From NCBI GenBank assembly GCA_013362835.1, contig JABFVJ010000352.1, positions 1-10,053 of the forward strand: 10,053 nt of DNA, in the 5' to 3' direction. Numbering within the stretch: position 1 is the stretch's first letter; each line of letters begins with the position of its first letter. The stretch comes from Nonomuraea sp. (GTDB taxonomy: Bacteria; Actinomycetota; Actinomycetes; Streptosporangiales; Streptosporangiaceae). Position numbers and translations under genes: made by a program. Shown in pieces: positions 1 through 4,410 of this stretch. Below the pieces are notes generated by a model. That model was not told the DNA's origin. It saw only the letters and a list, made by a program, of their open reading frames with translations, and did not search any database.

Positions 1-672
1 GAGCCGCCGGTCTTGCAGGTGGTCGTGGGGGAACGTGACAAGGAGACGCGCGCCAGGCTCAGGTGCGTGCTCCACATGGGCAACGGCATCGTCGTGCTGG
101 GCGAGGCCACGACCCCGCCCCGCCTGGGTGAGCTGATCGCGCGGCACCGGCCGGCGGTGGCGGTGGTCAACGCGGCCCTCGGGCAGGCCGACGAGGCCGA
201 GTTCGCGCCGGCGCTCGCGGCGTGGGCCAGGAGCAGGACCCGCGTGGTCCTGGTCTCCGAGACGCTGGACGAGGAGCTGCTCGGCCGGGCGCTGCAGGCC
301 GGCGCGGGCGGCTTCGTCCACCGCGAGTCGCTGATCAGGGAGATCGTCCCCGCGATCAGGCAGGTCGCGAAGGGGCTGACGTTCATCTCCAGCACGATGA
401 TCACGCGGCTGCGCGACCGGATCCCCGCGATGATCAACGGGGTCGACCACCGGCTCACGCCGCTCACCAAGCGCGAGGCCGAAGTGCTGGCGCTGGTCGC
501 GGCCGGACTGTCGAACCTGCAGATCGCCGACAAGCTGGGCATCGGCGCGGGAACGGTCCGTTCCCACCTGGCCAGGATCCTCGCCAAGCTGTCGGCGCGG
601 AACCGCGCGCACGCGGTCGCCATCGCGTACGAGTCGGGCCTGCTCACCGGGGGATCGTCGCACCGCGGGTGA
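1..672 (+). CDS. LuxR-family response regulator with atypical receiver domain (5' end probably outside window)
   Basis: This is a two-domain transcription factor that should bind DNA through a C-terminal LuxR/FixJ helix-turn-helix. The reading frame is open to the window edge. The only in-window start is TTG at 13 with no visible ribosome site, so the true start is probably upstream. Numbering from that TTG, residues 3-120 have the alternating strand/helix pattern of a receiver domain. The key residues are changed, however: the usual phospho-acceptor Asp is Asn53 (context VAVVNAAL), the N-terminal acidic pair reads GERD, and the normal Lys region reads FVHRE. Conventional phosphorylation is therefore doubtful. 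Residues 148-210 are a clear HTH (LTKREAEVLALVAAGLSN, then TVRSHL). The stop lies 29 bases inside the 3' end of the opposite-strand oxidoreductase gene. Target genes are unknown; the neighbouring RiPP locus is a plausible one, but only by position. Confidence 0.88.
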   Translation, partial: EPPVLQVVVGERDKETRARLRCVLHMGNGIVVLGEATTPPRLGELIARHRPAVAVVNAALGQADEAEFAPALAAWARSRTRVVLVSETLDEELLGRALQAGAGGFVHRESLIREIVPAIRQVAKGLTFISSTMITRLRDRIPAMINGVDHRLTPLTKREAEVLALVAAGLSNLQIADKLGIGAGTVRSHLARILAKLSARNRAHAVAIAYESGLLTGGSSHRG

Positions 673-1969
673 GAGCCGGGTACTGCCGGCGGGCCTGGTC
701 CGCGGTGAGCAGGGGGGCGGGCTCCCGCGTGAGCGCGTGGAACCTGGCCGGCTGGTCGAGCGGCGGGGCGGGGATGAGCGCCTGCGCGTGGAAGAGCTCG
801 GCGGCGAGCTCCGCGCTGCCGAGCCTGGCCCTGGCCATCCTGGCTCTGACCCTGAGCGCGTGCGCGCTCGGCTCCGGCCCGGCCGGCACCCCGTCGACGT
901 GCTGGTCGCGCTCGACGGCCATCCGCCAGGACGGCTCCGCCTCGGCCACCAGGGCGGCCTGCAGCCCCGGCCCGATCCCGGCCGACGTCAGCTCCCTGCG
1001 CAGGCGCAGCGCGCTCAGCGCGGCGACCGACATGCCGTGGGAGTAGAGCGGGTTGACGGCGACCACCGCGTCCCCGATGGCCACGAAGCCGGCGGGCAGC
1101 GGGGCGCGTTCGAACAGGCGCCTGCGGTTGGCGGTGTCGCGGAAGGGACGGATCGGGCCTTCCGGGGTCGCCAGGGCCAGCAGGTCCGCCACGATCGGGT
1201 CGCGCAGGGAGCGCGCGAACGCCAGGAAGCCCGCCTCGTCCAGCGGGGGCGACGAGCCCTGGGCGCCGGTCAGCGTGACCACCCACCGGTCGCCCTCCAG
1301 CGGCAGCAGGGTCCCACCCCTGCTGGGCGCGGCCTTGGGATGCAGCATGACGGCCGGCAGGCCGGTGAACCCCTCCGGGGCCCGGCAGATCCTCGTGGCG
1401 TACGCCAGGCCGGTGCTGACGGTGATCTCCTCGATCGGGGGGCCGCCGATCTCGGCCAGCCACCGGGGCGCCTGTGACCTGCGTCCCGTCGCGTCCACGA
1501 CGAGGTCGGCCCCGATCGTCTCCGAGGGGCCCACCCTGACGCCCGTCACCCGCCCGGCGTCGCCGGTCAGCCCCAGCACCTCGACGCCCTCGACGACGCG
1601 TACGCCCGCGCGCCGGCGTACCACGTGGTCGAGGAGGCCGCGGGTGCAGGAGATGAAGTACGCCTCGCAGTCGAAGCGGTGGAACCAGCCCTCGCTGGAG
1701 AGGATCAGCGCGTCCCCCGGCAGGCCGCGGCGGTGGGCGCCGTGGGCGTACAGGGCTTGGAGCGTGCCCGGCAGCAGCGTCTCCAGGGCCCTGGCGCCGC
1801 CGGTGACCAGGACGTGGCTGTGGTGGGACTGGGGCAGCCCCCGCCGGGGAGCCGGCGCGGCGGGGAAGCGGTCACGCTCGACCACGACGACCTCGTCCAC
1901 GTGCTCGCGGAGCACCGTGGACGCCAGCACGCCGGCGAGGCCGCCGCCCAGCACGACCGCTCTGGTCAC
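644..1969 (-). CDS. FAD-dependent oxidoreductase / monooxygenase-like enzyme
   Basis: The 441-residue protein is a flavoprotein of the group A monooxygenase / epoxidase-like / geranylgeranyl-reductase superfamily. Visible motifs are the N-terminal dinucleotide-binding GGGLAG (residues 8-13) with ribose-binding Glu31 at the end of the second strand, the family block RRGLPQSHHSH (42-52), the DG-type motif DLVVDATGR (155-163) and the FAD ribityl motif FVAIGDAVVAVNPLYSHG (295-312). There is no signal peptide or membrane segment, so it should be cytoplasmic. The GTG start overlaps the TGA of the PqqD-like gene as GTGA, which implies translational coupling in the precursor/radical SAM/PqqD operon. 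Inference: it performs an extra oxidation (hydroxylation, epoxidation or dehydrogenation) on the modified peptide or on a small-molecule partner; the substrate cannot be read from sequence. Its end overlaps the regulator gene on the other strand. Confidence 0.92.
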   Translation of the reverse strand: MTRAVVLGGGLAGVLASTVLREHVDEVVVVERDRFPAAPAPRRGLPQSHHSHVLVTGGARALETLLPGTLQALYAHGAHRRGLPGDALILSSEGWFHRFDCEAYFISCTRGLLDHVVRRRAGVRVVEGVEVLGLTGDAGRVTGVRVGPSETIGADLVVDATGRRSQAPRWLAEIGGPPIEEITVSTGLAYATRICRAPEGFTGLPAVMLHPKAAPSRGGTLLPLEGDRWVVTLTGAQGSSPPLDEAGFLAFARSLRDPIVADLLALATPEGPIRPFRDTANRRRLFERAPLPAGFVAIGDAVVAVNPLYSHGMSVAALSALRLRRELTSAGIGPGLQAALVAEAEPSWRMAVERDQHVDGVPAGPEPSAHALRVRARMARARLGSAELAAELFHAQALIPAPPLDQPARFHALTREPAPLLTADQARRQYPALTRGATIPR

Positions 1970-2235
1970 TCTTCGAGCAGACCTTCCTTGACCATGCCCG
2001 CCACGAACTCGTCCACGTCACGCATGATGCGCACGGTGACGAGGGCGTTGTCCCCGGCGAACTCCTCGGCCAGCCTGGCGATGATCTTCTCGCGTTCGCC
2101 CTCGCTGGCGACGTACTCCCAGATCTTGGAGGCGGTCTCGTTCAGGCTGTGGAAGTCGCCGGTCTCGGTGTGGTAGAGCGAGATGCCGTCGCCGGTCTCC
2201 TGCCAGATGACGGCGTCGCTGATCCTGAGTGACAC
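1966..2235 (-). CDS. PqqD-like RiPP recognition element protein
   Basis: This 89-residue stand-alone PqqD-family protein is expected to bind the leader of the precursor peptide and present it to the radical SAM enzyme. It shows the family pattern: an N-terminal beta region (ISLYHTETGDFHSLNETASKIWEYV, about residues 18-42, whose core is the usual TG-x-x-x-x-LN-x-T-A-x-x-IW motif), then helices rich in Glu/Arg/Lys and a C-terminal VDEFVAGMVKEGLLE helix that matches the usual end of PqqD proteins. The start is GTG, supported by a GAGGTGA ribosome site that overlaps the TGA stop of the radical SAM gene. Only 3 bases separate the two genes. Downstream, its stop overlaps the oxidoreductase start (GTGA). 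Context and length (typical PqqD is about 90 residues) agree. It could equally be named MftB-like, but nothing else here is mycofactocin-specific. Confidence 0.93.
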   Translation of the reverse strand: MSLRISDAVIWQETGDGISLYHTETGDFHSLNETASKIWEYVASEGEREKIIARLAEEFAGDNALVTVRIMRDVDEFVAGMVKEGLLEE

Positions 2236-2238
2236 GCT

Positions 2239-3696
2239 TCACCTCTTCTTCTCGACGGGGCTGATGGGCAGCAGTTCGCCGACCTTGACGGCCCTGGGCG
2301 CGGGCGGGGTGTAGCTCTTCCAGTCCTCGTACACGGGGTGCACGGCGTCGCCGGAGACCAGCCGCGGCCTGGTCATCTCGTCGTTGTTCGACGCCAGCAC
2401 GGCGGTGCCGATCCCGGTCTCCAGCCACAGGTGGGTGGTGACGCCGTGGCGCAGGATCCGGCAGTTGGGCCTGCTGTTGCGCCGCAGGTCCAGGCTCTCC
2501 GACAGGTGGGTGGCCCGGCAGCCGCCGCCGCAGAAGGGCTTGACGTAGCACTTGGCGCAGTCGGCGTGGTAGCCGCCGCCGAAGACGGTGCTGTTGCGCA
2601 TCTCGGAGAGGAGTTCCCCCTCGAAGATCTCGCGCAGCGGGATGCGGCGGAGGTTGCCGGCGAAGTGCTCCCTGCCCGTGATCAGCTTGCACGGGTAGAC
2701 GTCGCCGAGGGAGTTGACGTAGATCTCGTTGCCGCCCATGCCGCAGTTGGCCCGGACCGTGCACGACGGCGTCGGACGCGGCCCGTCGGGACGCAGCTTG
2801 CCGAGGGCGGGCGAGGTCCACACCAGCTTCTGGATCCGCATGTGGTCGGCGAAGCCGAACTCGTAGTCGTCGTCGACGCCCCGGCCCAGGTTGTTGTGGT
2901 ACATCAGCCGGATGTCGGCCACCTCGATGCCGTCCATGAAGGCGGCGAAGCCTTCGAGCTCGTCCACGTTCTCCGAGGTGACGATGTGGTTGATCTGCGG
3001 CACCACGCCTTCGGCGTTGAGCAGCCGCAGCGCCCGGTGCGTCCTGGCGAACGAGCCGCTGCCCCTGGTGCGGTCGTGGGTCTCGGCCGTGCCGCCGTCG
3101 ACGCTGATCGTGACCTGGTTGAACAGCTCGGCGAACCGCCTGGCCTGCTCCGGCTTCCTGATCATCGTGGCGTTGGTGACGATGTTCGACTTCATGCCGC
3201 AGCGGTTGGCGTGCTCGACGACCTGGAACAGGTCCTTCCTGAGCATCGGCTCGCCGCCGGTGAAGATCATGTACTTGGCGCCGAGCTCCGCGGCCTGCGT
3301 CACCAGGTCGAGCGACTCCTGATGGGTCAGCTCGCCGGGCAGGCACTTCTCGGAGGAGGCGTAGCAGTACGGGCACCGGAGATTGCAGCCGTCGGTGATC
3401 GCGTAGTAGACCTGCGAGAGCGGCGGTTCCTGGGGCTGGACGCTGGGCCGTGGCCGGTCGTAGTAGACGATCCAGTTGAGTATCAGCTTGGCCAGCGCCC
3501 GTTCCGTCTCGACCGTCTCGGGGAGCGGCTCCTCCACCCGGGTCAGCGCCCGCAGCACGCCGAACTCCTGCGGGCTGAGCACGCATCGGCCGCCGATCTG
3601 CGGGTTGATGACCAGATAGGTACCCTCGTGCGAGAAGTAGGTGAGATCTTCCGGCACATCGAACAACGCGCGGTTTCCGGCCAGCTTGCCAGGCAT
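2239..3696 (-). CDS. Radical SAM/SPASM peptide maturase
   Basis: The 485-residue enzyme should use SAM and a [4Fe-4S] cluster to make 5'-deoxyadenosyl radicals and modify the precursor peptide encoded just upstream. The radical SAM motif CNLRCPYC gives Cys104, Cys108 and Cys111 (CX3CX2C), followed by GGEP at 147-150. The C-terminal SPASM domain is textbook: Cys318, then G331-X4-C336, then C380-X2-C383-X5-C389-X3-C393, and Cys412, enough for two auxiliary Fe-S clusters. Residues 15-80 before the core (TYLVINPQIGGRCVLSPQEF) look like a small winged-helix leader-binding domain, which is an inference. About 70 residues after the SPASM cysteines form an unassigned tail. The ATG start has a good GAAGGGG site 5 bases away. 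SPASM maturases install thioether (sactionine/ranthionine), C-C or other crosslinks; the Cys-x-Cys core makes a thioether the first guess. Confidence 0.95.
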   Translation of the reverse strand: MPGKLAGNRALFDVPEDLTYFSHEGTYLVINPQIGGRCVLSPQEFGVLRALTRVEEPLPETVETERALAKLILNWIVYYDRPRPSVQPQEPPLSQVYYAITDGCNLRCPYCYASSEKCLPGELTHQESLDLVTQAAELGAKYMIFTGGEPMLRKDLFQVVEHANRCGMKSNIVTNATMIRKPEQARRFAELFNQVTISVDGGTAETHDRTRGSGSFARTHRALRLLNAEGVVPQINHIVTSENVDELEGFAAFMDGIEVADIRLMYHNNLGRGVDDDYEFGFADHMRIQKLVWTSPALGKLRPDGPRPTPSCTVRANCGMGGNEIYVNSLGDVYPCKLITGREHFAGNLRRIPLREIFEGELLSEMRNSTVFGGGYHADCAKCYVKPFCGGGCRATHLSESLDLRRNSRPNCRILRHGVTTHLWLETGIGTAVLASNNDEMTRPRLVSGDAVHPVYEDWKSYTPPAPRAVKVGELLPISPVEKKR

Positions 3697-3718
3697 GCCT
3701 ACCCCTTCGATTCCCGGT

Positions 3719-3757
3719 GCGAACGCAGCGCCGCGTCCTGTCCGGCGCCGCGTTCGC
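3719..3757 (-). promoter_or_regulatory. Stem-loop between precursor and maturase genes
   Basis: A 14-base-pair inverted repeat (arms 3719-3732 and 3744-3757, 11-base loop) lies in the 73-base gap after the precursor stop. In minus-strand RNA every position pairs, with one G-U wobble. No U-run follows, so it is not a classical intrinsic terminator. A partial terminator/attenuator or a processing and stabilising hairpin that raises precursor mRNA over enzyme mRNA is the likely role, as is common after RiPP precursor genes. Confidence 0.7.
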
Positions 3758-3769
3758 GAGCCGCTCGGA

Positions 3770-4030
3770 CTAGTTGGCTTCCTTGCCGCTGCCGGAGCCG
3801 GACCAGATCCCGCACGCGCAGGACTGCGCGGCTTCGAGGCTGTGGACCTCGACTTCGGGCCTGGACCAGCCGGCGGCCGACATCGCCGCGGCGGGGAAAC
3901 GATCCTTCAGACCGATGAGCAGGTTGACTTCCTCCTGGGTCATGGTGGCGAAAGCCTCCTCGACCTCTCTGGCGATCGGGCCGGTGAGTATGCCGGCTTG
4001 ACGCAGAGCTTCCTGCGGATCGAAGGCCAT
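3770..4030 (-). CDS. RiPP precursor peptide with Cys-x-Cys core
   Basis: This 86-residue peptide is the probable substrate of the downstream radical SAM enzyme. The frame is open further upstream, but ATG at 4028-4030 is chosen because a GAGGTG ribosome site sits 5 bases before it and protein character starts there. Residues 1-47 form an acidic, helical leader (EALRQAGIL, EVEEAFATMTQEEV, NLLIGLKDRF). Residues 48-68 are a linker, and the C-terminus carries SCACGIWSGSGSGKEAN with Cys71, Cys73 and Trp76. These are the only cysteines in the peptide, which points to a thioether or other crosslink involving the CAC unit. It is the first gene of the minus-strand operon. The leader aligns with the 66-residue protein encoded divergently at 4210. 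I do not recognise a named product. Alternatives are a sactipeptide, ranthipeptide or cyclophane (Trp76) type. Confidence 0.85.
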   Translation of the reverse strand: MAFDPQEALRQAGILTGPIAREVEEAFATMTQEEVNLLIGLKDRFPAAAMSAAGWSRPEVEVHSLEAAQSCACGIWSGSGSGKEAN

Positions 4031-4035
4031 GCCTC

Positions 4036-4041
4036 CACCTC
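4036..4041 (-). promoter_or_regulatory. Ribosome binding site fixing the precursor start
   Basis: The minus strand reads GAGGTG here, 5 bases before the ATG at 4030. It selects the 86-residue product over the longer in-frame extension that starts at 4129. That extension would run through the intergenic repeats and has no comparable site. Confidence 0.75.
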
Positions 4042-4071
4042 TCTGTGCTGGATCGGATGCGTTGCAGGTTG

Positions 4072-4102
4072 AGTATGGGCTGGCCAAGCGAGGGTCACAC
4101 AA
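4072..4102 (-). promoter_or_regulatory. Possible promoter for the precursor operon
   Basis: On the minus strand a -10-like CATACT (4072-4077) lies 19 bases after a weak -35-like TTGTGT (4097-4102). This would give a start near 4065 and a 5' leader of about 35 bases. The -35 match is poor and the spacing long, so an activator may be needed. This is a guess from hexamers only. Confidence 0.3.
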
Positions 4103-4103
4103 C

Positions 4104-4141
4104 CCCACAAACGTGGGCTGATGGTGCACGAATGTGGGCTT
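4104..4141. repeat. Direct and inverted repeats in the divergent intergenic region (candidate operator)
   Basis: GTGGGCT occurs at 4113-4119 and again at 4134-4140, exactly 21 bases (two helical turns) apart. A partial third copy, TGGGCT, is at 4076-4081. The first copy also forms the inverted repeat CCCAC-AAAC-GTGGG at 4104-4117. The array sits just upstream of the putative precursor promoter, between the two divergent transcripts, as expected for a regulator binding site. No plus-strand promoter could be identified with confidence in the rest of the 4031-4209 gap. Confidence 0.4.
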
Positions 4142-4209
4142 GCGGGCGTGAGATCGCCGCCTCAGGCTGGTCGCAGGATGACGTCGGACCCTCGGGATGG
4201 GATGAGCTG

Positions 4210-4410
4210 ATGACCGGAACCGGATCGGGTGCGTTCGACGCCCTGGACAGGCTGCGTGCGTCCGGGCATCCCGTCGACCTGCTGGACGAGCGGCAGCGGC
4301 GGGTCTTCGCCGAGCTCAACGAGGCCGAGGTGGCCCTGCTGAACTCGATCAAGCGGCGGCTGGACGAGGTCGCGGGAGAAGTCGAGGGACAGGAGCTCAA
4401 GCTCTTATGA
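4210..4410 (+). CDS. Small leader-like protein (core-less paralogue of the RiPP precursor)
   Basis: This 66-residue helical protein has residues 10-54 that align without gaps with residues 4-48 of the divergent precursor, including L-R-x-x-G, F-A, E-V-x-L-L and K-x-R (12 identities in 45 by my count). It then ends in VEGQELKLL with no Cys and no core. The ATG at 4210 follows a modest GGGATG-rich ribosome site; the frame continues upstream to 4045, but that part has no protein character. Its stop overlaps the cyclase start as ATGA, so the two are probably translationally coupled. The last codon is TTA, rare in such a genome. I recall small actinobacterial proteins of this type under the NCBI name 'aroma-sacti cluster domain'; this could not be checked. 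Role unknown: possibly a leader mimic, a competitor for the PqqD-like protein, or an adaptor for the cyclase. Confidence 0.78.
   Translation: MTGTGSGAFDALDRLRASGHPVDLLDERQRRVFAELNEAEVALLNSIKRRLDEVAGEVEGQELKLL

Noticed and set aside
3719..3757. Stem-loop as a full rho-independent terminator
   Set aside because: No U-run follows the stem in the minus-strand RNA, and the next three genes have no other obvious promoter in the short gap, so full termination is unlikely.
2018..3918. Long open frames on both strands over the radical SAM gene (2018-3586 minus, 2338-3918 plus)
   Set aside because: They are Arg/Ala/Pro/Gly-rich with no recognisable motif, and out of frame with the clear radical SAM/SPASM gene.
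644..4030. Identification of the locus as mycofactocin biosynthesis
   Set aside because: Gene types are similar (small peptide, PqqD-like, SPASM enzyme), but the precursor is far longer than MftA and lacks its C-terminal Val-Tyr end; no other mft genes are seen.
4031..4129. N-terminal extension of the precursor to an ATG at 4129
   Set aside because: The extension runs through the repeat-rich intergenic region, lacks a good ribosome site and does not look like leader sequence; the ATG at 4030 has a well-placed GAGGTG.
4045..4209. N-terminal extension of the leader-like protein to 4045
   Set aside because: The added residues show no homology to the precursor leader and cover the probable promoter/operator region. 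Alignment with the precursor begins right after the ATG at 4210.
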